Shown here: positions 30,526-40,654 of the stretch, in pieces
How the letters are laid out: the number at the start of each line of letters is the position of its first letter
Numbering within the stretch: position 1 is the first letter of the stretch
Assembly: GCA_031552145.1 (NCBI GenBank)
Contig: JAVBMV010000006.1
Coordinates: 1-64,000, forward strand
Direction: 5' to 3'
DNA length: 64,000 nt
DNA from: JAVBMV01 sp031552145
GTDB lineage: Bacteria > Myxococcota > Myxococcia > Myxococcales > UBA5297
The notes under the pieces: model-generated
What the model saw: the letters and a program-made list of their open reading frames with translations, nothing else
Databases searched by the model: none
Told to the model about the DNA's origin: nothing
Position numbers and translations under genes: made by a program

Positions 30526-32414
30526 GCGTTCTCCGATGCCGATGGCGGCGCCAGCGCCTCGTGGATCGTCTTCGCCAGCGCGGGCCCTATCCCATCCACC
30601 GCGGCCAATTCCTCCTCGGTGGCGGCGCGCAGTCGGGTCATGGAGCCGAAGTGGCGCAGCAGCGCTTTCCGGCGCGTCTCCCCTACGCCCGGAATGTCGC
30701 TCACTGCGCTGCGGATGGTCGAACGGCTGCGCAGCGCGCGGTGATAGGTGATGGCGAAGCGATGCGCCTCGTCCCGCGCGCGCGCCAACATGAAGAGCTC
30801 GGGGCTGTTCTGTTTGAGCACAATTGGATCTTTGCGCCCTTCGACGAAGACGCGCTCCGCCGAGTGCTCCACTTCCTCGGAGGGCGCCCCCTCCAACGCG
30901 CGGCTCTTCGCGAGGCTGGCCAGGTCGAGCTTGATCCCCGCGTCCCGCATGGCCGCGGCGACGCTGCCGAGCTGCCCTTTGCCGCCGTCGATGAGGAAGA
31001 GATCGGGAAGATCTCCCTGCTTGATGCGCCGCGTGAGCACCTCGTAGAGCATCGCGAAGTCGTCGGTGCCCGAGACGGTCTTGATGCGATAGCGCCGGTA
31101 GCGCGCCTTGTCGGGCTCGCCGTCGAGCAGCGCCACTTTGGAGCCGACAGCCTCGCGCCCCTGGAAGAGCGAGATGTCGAAACACTCGATCCGGCGCGGA
31201 AGCGCCACGAGCCCCAGGGCCTGCTGCAGGCGCGAGAGCATGGCGTGGGTCTCGTCGCCGGTGCGCTTCGTCTCCTTGAAGGAGGACTCGGCGTTCTTGC
31301 GCGCCATCTCCACCAGCTCGGCCTTGGCGCCGCGCTTGGGCGTGAGGACCGCGACGCGCCTGCCCCGCACCTCGGCGCGCTTCTCGTTGAGCAGCTCCTC
31401 CAAGGAGCCCGCTTCGTCCAGCTCAAGTGGGAGCAGCAGCTCGTCGGGGATGGGGTTCCCCTCGCCGTAATAGAGCGCCGCGAAGCTGGCCAAGAGTTCC
31501 TCGGTGGGAAACTCCTGTCCCTTGAAGGGGAAGGTGCGGCCGCCGATGAGCTTCCCGCCGCGAATGTAGAGCAGATAGATGAGGAGCCGATCGGCCTCGC
31601 GGTGGAAGCCCATCACGTCGCGATCGATCTTCTCGGGCGAGACGGTGCGCTGCTTCTCTAGGCTCTGCTCGACGGCGGCGAGCTGATCGCGGAAGCGCGC
31701 CGCGGCCTCGAACTGCAGGGCCTCGGAGGCCGCCTCCATCCGCTCGCGCAGCCGGTCGAGGACGGTCGCCTCGCGCCCTTCCAAAAAGAGCACCAGGTCC
31801 TTCACGTTGGTCCGGTAAGTCTCCTGATCGATCGCGCCGACGCAGGGGCCGGGGCAGCGCCCTATTTGGTACTGCATACAGGGCCGGTGATCGCGCCGAC
31901 ACTGCTCGAATTGATGATCGCTGCAGGTGCGCAGTCGGAAGTGGCGATTGACGAGGCGCAGCGTCTCCCGGATGGACCAGGCCGAGCTGTAGGGGCCGAA
32001 GATCCGGACGCCACGCGCGCGCGCCACCTCCTCGCCCAACCTCCCGTGCACCGTCTGCGCGCGCACCACCTCCAGCCTGGGCCACTCCTCGCGTTCGTCG
32101 AGCCGCAGGCAGATGAAGCTCTTGTCGTCGCGCAGCAGCACGTTGAAGCGCGGCTGATGCTGCTTGATGAGCGAGCTCTCGAGGAGCAACGCCTCCTTCT
32201 CGTTGCGGACGATGATGATCTCGATCTCGCCGAGAAGGTCGTCGAGGAGCGCGACGAAGGGGCGCTCATCTCCGCCGGAGAAGTAGCTGCGCACGCGGGC
32301 GCGGAGGTTGATCGCCTTGCCGATGTAGACGATCTTGCCCCGCCGATCGCGCATCAGATAGACGCCCGGCTCGGTGGGGAGCCGGTCGACGCGCTCTCGA
32401 AGCTCCTCCCTCAT
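30522..32414 (-). CDS. uvrC: Excinuclease ABC subunit C
   Basis: 630 residues, full length for UvrC, which cuts the damaged strand on both sides of a lesion in nucleotide excision repair. The GIY-YIG domain is at the N-terminus (GVYLMRDRRGKIVYIGKAIN, about 17-36). A UVR motif (EAASEALQFEAAARFRDQLA) binds UvrB. The RNase H-like C-terminal nuclease (ECFDISLFQGREAVGSKVAL...DLFLIDGGKGQL) follows, with tandem HhH (SDIPGVGETRRKALLRHFGS...VDGIGPALAKTIHEAL). ATG 32414 overlaps the uvrB stop (ATGA). The C-terminal end (SASENA-stop) abuts a REPIN, which provides the TAG. Confidence 0.97.
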   Translation of the reverse strand: MREELRERVDRLPTEPGVYLMRDRRGKIVYIGKAINLRARVRSYFSGGDERPFVALLDDLLGEIEIIIVRNEKEALLLESSLIKQHQPRFNVLLRDDKSFICLRLDEREEWPRLEVVRAQTVHGRLGEEVARARGVRIFGPYSSAWSIRETLRLVNRHFRLRTCSDHQFEQCRRDHRPCMQYQIGRCPGPCVGAIDQETYRTNVKDLVLFLEGREATVLDRLRERMEAASEALQFEAAARFRDQLAAVEQSLEKQRTVSPEKIDRDVMGFHREADRLLIYLLYIRGGKLIGGRTFPFKGQEFPTEELLASFAALYYGEGNPIPDELLLPLELDEAGSLEELLNEKRAEVRGRRVAVLTPKRGAKAELVEMARKNAESSFKETKRTGDETHAMLSRLQQALGLVALPRRIECFDISLFQGREAVGSKVALLDGEPDKARYRRYRIKTVSGTDDFAMLYEVLTRRIKQGDLPDLFLIDGGKGQLGSVAAAMRDAGIKLDLASLAKSRALEGAPSEEVEHSAERVFVEGRKDPIVLKQNSPELFMLARARDEAHRFAITYHRALRSRSTIRSAVSDIPGVGETRRKALLRHFGSMTRLRAATEEELAAVDGIGPALAKTIHEALAPPSASENA

Positions 32415-34522
32415 CGCCGCCGTACCCCGCGCCCTCCCATGCCGCTCTTGCCCCGGCGAGGCCTCCCGCGCCGATACTCGTCGGCCTGCGGCTTGGCCCC
32501 GTCGGCCGGGTCGAGCAGCGCCGCGACGGCGGGCTTTAGCCCCAGGTCCATCTCTTTGAGCAGCATGAGTCGATCGCGCAGCTTCGCCGCCTGCTCGAAC
32601 TCGAGCGCGCGGGCCGCGCCGCGCATCTCCTCCTCGGCCTCGCGCGTAAGCTTCGCCAGCTCGTCCTTGCTGAGATAGACCTCTTCGCCCTCGGCCGCGA
32701 TGGGCACGGTGACGTAGTCGGCGTCGGCGACGAAACCAAGCTCCCGAATCGCCTTCGAGACGCTCTGCGGCGTGATGCCATTCGCCTCGTTGTAGGCGCG
32801 CTGGAGGGTGCGCCGGCGCTCCGTCTCGGCGATGGCCTGCGCCATCGAGTCGGTGCGTTTCTGGGCATACATGATGACCTTGCCATCGACGTTGCGCGCC
32901 GCGCGCCCCACTGTCTGGATCAGCGAGACGTTGGAGCGCAGGAAGCCCTCCTTGTCGGCGTCGAGGATGGCCACCAGCGAGACCTCCGGGATGTCGAGCC
33001 CTTCGCGCAAGAGGTTGATGCCGATGAGCACGTCGAAGAGTCCCTTGCGCAGATCGCGCACGATCTCCATGCGCTCGATGGCGCCGATGTCGGAGTGGAG
33101 GTAGCGCACCTTCACGCCCACCTCGCCGTAATACTCGGTGAGATCCTCCGCCATCCGCTTGGTGAGCGTGGTGACCAGGACGCGCCCGCCGCGCTCCACC
33201 TGCCCACGGATCTCCTCGAGGAGATCGTCCACCTGCTCGAGCGCCGGGCGCACCTCGATGACGGGGTCGACGAGACCGGTAGGCCGAATCACCTGCTCGA
33301 CGACGACGCCCTTTGCCTCCTCCAGCTCATAGTTGGCTGGCGTGGCCGAGACATAGACCACCTGGTTGAGCAATCGTTGGAACTCCGAGAACTTGAGCGG
33401 CCTGTTGTCGAGCGCCGAGGGGAGGCGGAAGCCATATTCCACCAGCGTCGACTTGCGCGACTGGTCGCCTCGGTACATGGCGCCGATCTGCGGCACGGTC
33501 TGGTGGCTCTCGTCGATGAAGAGGAGGAAGTCCTTCGGGAAATAGTCGAGAAGGCAGGGCGGCGGATCGCCGGCGTTTCGGCCCGAGAACCATCGAGAGT
33601 AGTTCTCGACGCCGGAGCAGTAGCCCATCTGCTCGATCGACTCGAGATCGAAGAGCGTACGCTGCTCCAGCCGCTGCGCCTCGAGCAGCTTCTGCTCGCG
33701 CTTGAACTGCGTGAGCCGCTCTCGCAGCTCATCCTGGATGCCGGCCATCGCCAGCTTGCGCCGCTCGGCACTGGTCACGAAGTGGCTGCCGGGGAAGATC
33801 CCCAGCTTGTCGATGGTGGCGAGCACCTTGCCGCGCAGCGGATCGATCTCCTGGATCTGCTCGATCTCGTCGCCGAAGTAGGTGACGCGGATGGCGCGCT
33901 CCTCCTCGTAGGCGGGGAAGATCTCCACCGTGTCGCCCCTGGCCCTGAAGGTACCGCGGTGGAAGTCGTGGTCGTTGCGGTCGTACTGAATCTCGACCAG
34001 GTCGCGCAGGAGCCGATCCCTGGCGTAGCTCTGCCCCACCTGCGCCCTCACCACCAGATCATGGTAGGCCTCCGCCGTGCCGAGGCCATAGATGCAGCTG
34101 ACGGAGGCGACGATGATCACGTCATTGCGCGTCATCAGCGAGTGCGTCGCCGAGTGGCGCATCCGATCGATCTGGTCGTTGATGGAGGAATCCTTCTCCA
34201 CATAGGTGTCGGTGGAGGGGACGTAGGCCTCTGGCTGGTAGTAGTCGTAGTAGCTGACGAAATACTCGACGGCGTTCTCCGGGAAGAGCGCCTTCAGCTC
34301 GCCATAGAGCTGCGCAGCCAGCGTCTTGTTGTGGGCGATGATGAGGGCCGGGCGTTGCGTCGCGGCTATGACGTTCGCCATGGTGAAGGTCTTGCCCGAG
34401 CCCGTTACGCCCAGCAGCACCTGGCTCTTGTCGCCTCGCGCCAGCCCCTCGGCCAGCTCTCCGATCGCACGCGGCTGATCGCCCCTGGGGCGATAGTCGC
34501 TCTCGAGCTTGAACTTGCCCAT
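32411..34522 (-). CDS. uvrB: Excinuclease ABC subunit B
   Basis: 703 residues. UvrB is the ATP-driven damage-verifying helicase-like subunit that UvrA loads onto DNA. Walker A is LGVTGSGKT (about 37-45). The beta-hairpin that clamps DNA is YYDYYQPEAYVPSTDTYVEK. Helicase motifs include LLFIDESHQTVPQ (II), YVSATP (III), GLDIPEVSLVAILDADKEGF (V) and QTVGRAARN (VI). The C-terminal UVR domain (RAARALEFEQAAKLRDRLML) meets UvrC. A basic tail (RRGRPRRGKSGMGGRGVRRR) extends past the usual end. It lies 34 bases downstream of cysS and overlaps uvrC. Confidence 0.97.
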   Translation of the reverse strand: MGKFKLESDYRPRGDQPRAIGELAEGLARGDKSQVLLGVTGSGKTFTMANVIAATQRPALIIAHNKTLAAQLYGELKALFPENAVEYFVSYYDYYQPEAYVPSTDTYVEKDSSINDQIDRMRHSATHSLMTRNDVIIVASVSCIYGLGTAEAYHDLVVRAQVGQSYARDRLLRDLVEIQYDRNDHDFHRGTFRARGDTVEIFPAYEEERAIRVTYFGDEIEQIQEIDPLRGKVLATIDKLGIFPGSHFVTSAERRKLAMAGIQDELRERLTQFKREQKLLEAQRLEQRTLFDLESIEQMGYCSGVENYSRWFSGRNAGDPPPCLLDYFPKDFLLFIDESHQTVPQIGAMYRGDQSRKSTLVEYGFRLPSALDNRPLKFSEFQRLLNQVVYVSATPANYELEEAKGVVVEQVIRPTGLVDPVIEVRPALEQVDDLLEEIRGQVERGGRVLVTTLTKRMAEDLTEYYGEVGVKVRYLHSDIGAIERMEIVRDLRKGLFDVLIGINLLREGLDIPEVSLVAILDADKEGFLRSNVSLIQTVGRAARNVDGKVIMYAQKRTDSMAQAIAETERRRTLQRAYNEANGITPQSVSKAIRELGFVADADYVTVPIAAEGEEVYLSKDELAKLTREAEEEMRGAARALEFEQAAKLRDRLMLLKEMDLGLKPAVAALLDPADGAKPQADEYRRGRPRRGKSGMGGRGVRRR

Positions 34523-34556
34523 GCCTAGCCGCGCTCCTTGGGTCCGGCGACGGCCG

Positions 34557-36017
<1,461 letters not shown>

Positions 36018-36108
36018 GGATCATGGCTCCTTGGACAAAAATACCCACTGGGAGACCGCGTTCGCGGCCTCCGAGAGGGTGGAGTAGAGCACCTTTTGGG
36101 GTGACAGC

Positions 36109-36600
36109 CTAGCGATTGAAGATGCGCTTCAGATCGGCCTCGATCTCATCCTCGTGGCATGACTTGGCCAGGCTCAGCTCCTTGATGAGGAGCGAGCGGG
36201 CAGTGTCGAGCATCTTGCGCTCGCCGAAGGAGAGATCCTTATCGCCCTTGAGCAGATAGAGGTCGCGCAGCACCTCGGCGATCTCGAAGACGCTGCCCGT
36301 CTTGATCTTCTCCATGTACTCGCGATAGCGCCGGTTCCAGGTGGTCGAGTCGACCCCGATCTCCTTGCCCTTGAGGATGGAGTAGACCTGCTTCACCTCG
36401 GCGTCGCCGATGATCTCGCGCAGGCCGACCTGGTTGACCTTGTTGATCGGGATCATGATCTTCATCCCGTTATCCAAGATCTTCAAGACATAGAAGGATT
36501 GGCGCTGTCCCGCCACCTCCTGATGTTCGATTCCCAGGACCTCGCCCACCCCTTGACCCGGGTAGACGGCCTTATCTCCAACTCGGAACGATGCTTGCAA
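36109..36600 (-). CDS. cdnL: CdnL/CarD-type RNA polymerase-binding regulator
   Basis: 163 residues from TTG 36600. The N-terminal RNAP-interacting (RID) Tudor-like domain reads FRVGDKAVYPGQGVGEVLGI, then YVLKILDNGMKIMIPINKVN. The C-terminal helical DNA-contacting part is TTWNRRYREYMEKIKTGSVF, EIAEVLRDLYLLKGDKDLSF and GERKMLDTARSLLIKELSLA. The match to the essential Myxococcus CdnL is close over its whole length. CdnL stabilises open complexes at primary-sigma promoters. I chose TTG 36600 because AAGGAG precedes it and the myxobacterial protein begins at the equivalent position; a TTG 12 codons upstream is also open. Confidence 0.93.
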   Translation of the reverse strand: MQASFRVGDKAVYPGQGVGEVLGIEHQEVAGQRQSFYVLKILDNGMKIMIPINKVNQVGLREIIGDAEVKQVYSILKGKEIGVDSTTWNRRYREYMEKIKTGSVFEIAEVLRDLYLLKGDKDLSFGERKMLDTARSLLIKELSLAKSCHEDEIEADLKRIFNR

Positions 36601-36795
36601 TTCTTCGGGCTCCTTCGCTGGCGACAGCGGGGGCAAAGTACAAAAGCTGGGGGGGCCATTAGCACATCCGCCCTCTGGTAGTCCACCAACAGATAGACCA
36701 CGCCGACATTCCCAAGGCGTCCCTCACGCGCGTGCTAACCTCATCGCCGCGACTCGTTCCCTGGGGGGACGGGCCAGAACGATCGAGGACGAGTC

Positions 36796-39273
36796 ATGCG
36801 GTCCATCTTCGCGGCGATTATCGAGCGCCCTTTGCTCACCGCCGCGCTGCTCTTCGCGCTCTCGCTCGTCGGAAGCTCGTTTCTGGAGGAGGCGTCGCCC
36901 TGGCCCTGGGCCGCGCTCTGCGGCACCCTGGCGCTCGCCTCCGCGCGCCTGCGCGGGAGAGCACCCCTCGTGGCCGCGCTCGCCGCCCTCCTCGCCTTCG
37001 GCGCCGCGGGGCCGCTCTCGGCGCTGCTGCGCGGCGCGACCCGCGGCGCGCCCGACCTCTCCTCGGGACCGGTGGAGCGGCTGGTCGAGGGGACAGTGGC
37101 AGAGCAGCCCCGCACCGACGCTTTCCGCACTCGGACGCTCTTCGCCGTCGAGCGGGTCCAGGAGGCAGAGGGATGGCGCGAGGCGCGCTTCGGAGTGCGG
37201 CTGAGCGCGCCCCCCTCCGCCGGCATGACGCGGGGTGATCGCCTGCGAGCGCGCCTCCGCATCGAGGCGCCGGTTCCGCCACAGAACCCCGGCGCGCCCG
37301 ACCTCAGGAGCAGGTATCGCGCGGAGGGGCTCATCGGCCATGCGCGCGTCGTCGACGGGCAGCTCGCCGCGATTGGGCCTCGCTCCGGGCTCTGGAGCTG
37401 GACCGAGCGCTTCCGCGCCCGTTTTCGGGAGCGCTCGGCCAAGGTGATTCAGGGCGAGCAGGCGCGAGCCCTGGTCGACGCGCTCGCCATCGGCGAACGG
37501 GCCCAGCTCTCCGAGGAAGTGACGGAGGAGTTCGCCGCGAGTGGGCTGGTCCACATCCTCTCCGTCTCGGGACTCCATGTGGCGGTGGTGGCCGCCGGGC
37601 TCTTCCGCCTCCTGCTCGCGCTGCTGCGCCGCTCGACGCGGCTGCTTCGCCGCTTTGAGCTGCGCTCCGCGGCGGCGCTCCTGTCGCTGCCGCCGATGGC
37701 GCTCTACATCCTGCTCACGGGCGCCGAGGTACCGGCGATTCGATCGGGGCTCATGGCGGGCGTCGTGCTCCTCGCCATGGTGGTGAAGCGCGAGGCGGAG
37801 AGCCTCACGACGCTGGGGGTCGCGCTCCTGGCGGTGCTGGCCTTCGATCCCGCCGCGCTCCACGCGCTCTCCTTTCAGCTCTCCTTCGCCGCGATGGCGG
37901 GGCTCTTGCTTCTCTCGCGGCCGCTGCGCGCGCTCATTCCTTTCAAGGCGCCGAGCAAAGAGGAGCGGGGAGCTCGAGCGCGGCTGCGCTGGTGCGTCGA
38001 CTGGCTGCTGTCAACCCTGGCCGCCTCGCTCGCGGCCTCGCTCGCCACCTGGCCCATCGTGGCCGAGGCCTTCCACCGCCTCTCGCTGGCGGGGCTGCTC
38101 TCCAATCTTGTCGCGCTGCCGGTCGCCTCGCTCCTCACTATCTGCTGCGCGGCCGCGGCGCTGCTCTTCCCGCTGGCGCCGCTCTCCCACCTGCTCTTGA
38201 TGGCGAGCGGTCCTCTCGCCTCCCTGCTCCTCGCCATCAATGCGTTCTTCGCCCACCTGCCGATGGCCTCTCTCTTGGTCGGCTCACTCTCGCCCCTCTC
38301 GCTCGCGGCCTGGTTGGTGCTGCTCTTCGCGCTGGCGGGGAGGCGCCCCTGGCGCAGGTGGAGGAAGAGGCTCGCCCTCGCCTCGGCGCTGCTCCTGGCC
38401 ATTACCTTCGTTCACCGAACGCTCGCGCCGCGTTTGAACCGTGAGCTGGCCGTCACCTTCTTCTCGGTTGGGCAGGGTGATGCCGCTTTGGTGGAGCTGC
38501 CCGGGGGCCGGCGGCTCCTCATCGACGCCTGCGGAGATCCTTCGGGGCGCTTCGACGCCGGGGAGCGGATTCTGCTTCCCGCCCTGGCGGAGCTGGGAGC
38601 GACGCGCCTCGACGCGCTGGCGCTCAGCCATCCCGACGCCGACCACGTCGCCGGGGCGCCCGCCCTGCTCGAGAAGCTCGACGTGCGCGAACTCTGGGTC
38701 GCGCCGAACGCGGAGCGGGCGCCAGAGCTCTCGCCCATCCTGGCGCTGGCGCGCGACAAGGGCGTGAAGCTGCGCGCGCTCGGTGCGGGATCGGTTCCGA
38801 ACGAGCGTTGGGGGCCGGCGCGCGTCGAAATCCTGGGACCTCCAACTACTTCCGAGCCGCTGAGCGACAACGACGCGAGCCAGGTGATCCGGATCTCTCT
38901 GGGCGAGATCTCCTTCCTCTTCGCGGGCGACCTGGAGCGGCGAGGCGAGGCGCTGCTGCTCGTCAAGGGCGGCGTTGCCTCCACCGTGCTCAAAGCGCCG
39001 CACCACGGCAGCGACAGCAGCTCGACGCCCGAGTTCGTCGCGGCGGTGGGCGCGCGCGAGGTGCTCTTCTCGGCCGGGCGCGACAACCGCTTCCGCTTCC
39101 CGAAGGAGAGCGTCGTCGACCGTTACCGGGCCACCGGCGCCCGGATCTGGCGCACAGACCTCGACGGCGCGGTCCGCTTCGTCACCGACGGGAAAGCGCT
39201 GCGCGTCGAGCCATTCGTAGAGGCAACCAGTGGTCGCCCCTCGCCCGTGATGGCCGGTGGGAGGGCCGACTAG
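36796..39273 (+). CDS. comEC: ComEC/Rec2-type DNA uptake channel
   Basis: 825 residues with an N-terminal DUF4131-like region, the competence domain and a C-terminal metallo-beta-lactamase-like domain. The competence domain is marked by LVDALAIGERAQLSEEV, ASGLVHILSVSGLHVAVVAA and LLTGAEVPAIRSGLMAGVVL. The nuclease-like domain has FFSVGQGDAALVELPGG, LALSHPDADHVAG (HxDxDH), FLFAGDLE and LKAPHHGS. In transformation ComEC conducts single-stranded DNA across the inner membrane, and this domain may degrade the other strand. It is divergent from cdnL and not near other com genes. Confidence 0.93.
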   Translation: MRSIFAAIIERPLLTAALLFALSLVGSSFLEEASPWPWAALCGTLALASARLRGRAPLVAALAALLAFGAAGPLSALLRGATRGAPDLSSGPVERLVEGTVAEQPRTDAFRTRTLFAVERVQEAEGWREARFGVRLSAPPSAGMTRGDRLRARLRIEAPVPPQNPGAPDLRSRYRAEGLIGHARVVDGQLAAIGPRSGLWSWTERFRARFRERSAKVIQGEQARALVDALAIGERAQLSEEVTEEFAASGLVHILSVSGLHVAVVAAGLFRLLLALLRRSTRLLRRFELRSAAALLSLPPMALYILLTGAEVPAIRSGLMAGVVLLAMVVKREAESLTTLGVALLAVLAFDPAALHALSFQLSFAAMAGLLLLSRPLRALIPFKAPSKEERGARARLRWCVDWLLSTLAASLAASLATWPIVAEAFHRLSLAGLLSNLVALPVASLLTICCAAAALLFPLAPLSHLLLMASGPLASLLLAINAFFAHLPMASLLVGSLSPLSLAAWLVLLFALAGRRPWRRWRKRLALASALLLAITFVHRTLAPRLNRELAVTFFSVGQGDAALVELPGGRRLLIDACGDPSGRFDAGERILLPALAELGATRLDALALSHPDADHVAGAPALLEKLDVRELWVAPNAERAPELSPILALARDKGVKLRALGAGSVPNERWGPARVEILGPPTTSEPLSDNDASQVIRISLGEISFLFAGDLERRGEALLLVKGGVASTVLKAPHHGSDSSSTPEFVAAVGAREVLFSAGRDNRFRFPKESVVDRYRATGARIWRTDLDGAVRFVTDGKALRVEPFVEATSGRPSPVMAGGRAD

Positions 39274-39307
39274 CGTCCCCGGGAGATTGGGAGTCAAGAC
39301 CCGGGTC

Positions 39308-39335
39308 GCGTAGGGGCGACCGGCGGTCGCCCTTG
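39308..39335. repeat. REP-like palindrome, type b
   Basis: GCGTAGGGGCGACCGGCGGT followed by CGCCCTTG: a nearly perfect hairpin GGGCGACCG-GCGGTCGCCC. It is one of two REP units in the 134-base comEC / CBM9-lipoprotein gap. Confidence 0.75.
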
Positions 39336-39382
39336 TTCGTTTCGCCCCCGGGGTTGGCATTGCGCCCCCGGTTCGGCATGCG

Positions 39383-39412
39383 CGTAGGGGCGCCGCTTGC
39401 TGCGCCCCTACG
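39383..39412. repeat. REP-like palindrome, type a
   Basis: CGTAGGGGCGCCGCTTGCTG followed by CGCCCCTACG: both ends carry the TAGGGGCG motif in inverted orientation. Its CTA at 39408-39410 is the stop codon (TAG, reverse strand) of the CBM9-like lipoprotein gene. Confidence 0.8.
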
Positions 39413-40646
39413 GGCCGAAGACCAGCCTGCCGAAACGAACCAGGTTGTGGAAATCACCCACCATCGGCGGCGAGAAGGCGCTCCCCTCGTTGACGCGCCG
39501 CTCCGAATGCCATTCGAGCCGATAGAGGTTGAAGCGCCACTCGTCGCCCTCCTGGGGCGGCCAGCGCGGCACCTTCGAGAGGTTGGCGACCGGCACCCGC
39601 AGCTCGGCGGTCCACCCTTCGTCGCGATCGGAGGCGTCGTTGAGCGTCCCCTTCAGCGCAATGCCGAAGGTCATGCCGCTCCCCCAAGCGAGGTTCATCC
39701 CTTGGCGCCGCCCTTCGAAGGAGGCATCGAACTTCACGCCGCGCGGCGAGAGTTGCAGCTCGTTGTAGCTCTTGCCGTCGCCATCGGCGTCGATGAAGAG
39801 CTCCACGACCTCTTCTTCATAGATGGGGTCGTCGTCCTTGCTCAGCTTCGCCCAGAGATCCTCGTCCTCTACCTTGAAGGCGACATAGAGCGCCTCTTCG
39901 TCCCAGGTGAGCATCGCCTCGGTTCGGAAGGTCGGCGTGCCGCCGTCGCCGGTGCGCAGGAAGGGGCCTGTACTCGCCACCCCCTGCCAGCCCGGATCGT
40001 CCAGCACGCCATCGAGCGCTATGGCGCCGCCGCGCCGCTTCGCCCTGTAGAACGGGAGTTGCCCCCTCTCGTCGGAGAGGCGCAGCTTGAAGGCCTCGAC
40101 CTTGTTCTCGGCGTTCCAGCGCGCCGTTCCCTCTCCCTTGTCGAGAGGAAGACGCCGTTCGAAGCGGTAGAAGCCGAGGGAGGCGGTGAGGTCGGAGGGG
40201 GCGTCGAGCGGCACCGTGAAGGAATGGCGATCGGCGATGAGCTGTCCCTCCTTCCAGCGATCGGTCGGGTGCAATCCTTCGACCGGCGTGTGGTCGAGGT
40301 TGAGCACCATGGCGCCCTCGCGCGAGTGGAGATGGACGAAGAGCTTCCAGCTCCCATCGAGCGGGCCGGCCGAGGCGAAGTAGTGAGTCACCTCAACGCG
40401 CGCTCCACGCGCGGGCGTAGGGTTGGAGAGGTCGCTCCCCAGGTAGCGCACCTTGCCTTCGCCGAAGGAGGCCTTCCCGGGAAAGGCGGGCGCGGGGGGC
40501 GCCGCGAGCAATGCGCTGGCCACGCGCGCGCTCTGCTCCGCGTTGAGCTTCTTGGGCGGCGGCCCCACCGAGGAATCGCGGCAACCCGCGGCCACGGTGG
40601 CGAGTGCCACGAGGAGCGGCGCGAGCCAGAGAGCGGTAGAGCGCAT
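39408..40646 (-). CDS. Lipoprotein with CBM9-like (carbohydrate-binding family 9-like) domain
   Basis: 412 residues. Lipoprotein signal: ALWLAPLLVALATVAAGC. The N-terminal half has an Ig/galactose-binding-like segment with VTHYFASAGPLDGSWKLFVH. The C-terminal ~200 residues match the CBM9-like/DOMON plan: IALDGVLDDPGWQGVASTGP, TFRTEAMLTWDEEALYVAFK, EEVVELFIDADGDGKSYNEL, then GWTAELRVPVANLSKVPRWP and FNLYRLEW. Such domains bind sugars or heme in periplasmic or surface proteins. It lies 8 bases downstream of purA in the same direction, an unusual partner. ATG 40646 is chosen because the signal peptide starts there. Its stop codon is supplied by a REP-like repeat. Confidence 0.8.
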   Translation of the reverse strand: MRSTALWLAPLLVALATVAAGCRDSSVGPPPKKLNAEQSARVASALLAAPPAPAFPGKASFGEGKVRYLGSDLSNPTPARGARVEVTHYFASAGPLDGSWKLFVHLHSREGAMVLNLDHTPVEGLHPTDRWKEGQLIADRHSFTVPLDAPSDLTASLGFYRFERRLPLDKGEGTARWNAENKVEAFKLRLSDERGQLPFYRAKRRGGAIALDGVLDDPGWQGVASTGPFLRTGDGGTPTFRTEAMLTWDEEALYVAFKVEDEDLWAKLSKDDDPIYEEEVVELFIDADGDGKSYNELQLSPRGVKFDASFEGRRQGMNLAWGSGMTFGIALKGTLNDASDRDEGWTAELRVPVANLSKVPRWPPQEGDEWRFNLYRLEWHSERRVNEGSAFSPPMVGDFHNLVRFGRLVFGP

Positions 40647-40654
40647 GGCGCCTC

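Noticed and set aside
33095..34528. 477-codon forward frame under uvrB
   Set aside because: Leu/Arg/His-rich antisense translation; uvrB itself is unmistakable.
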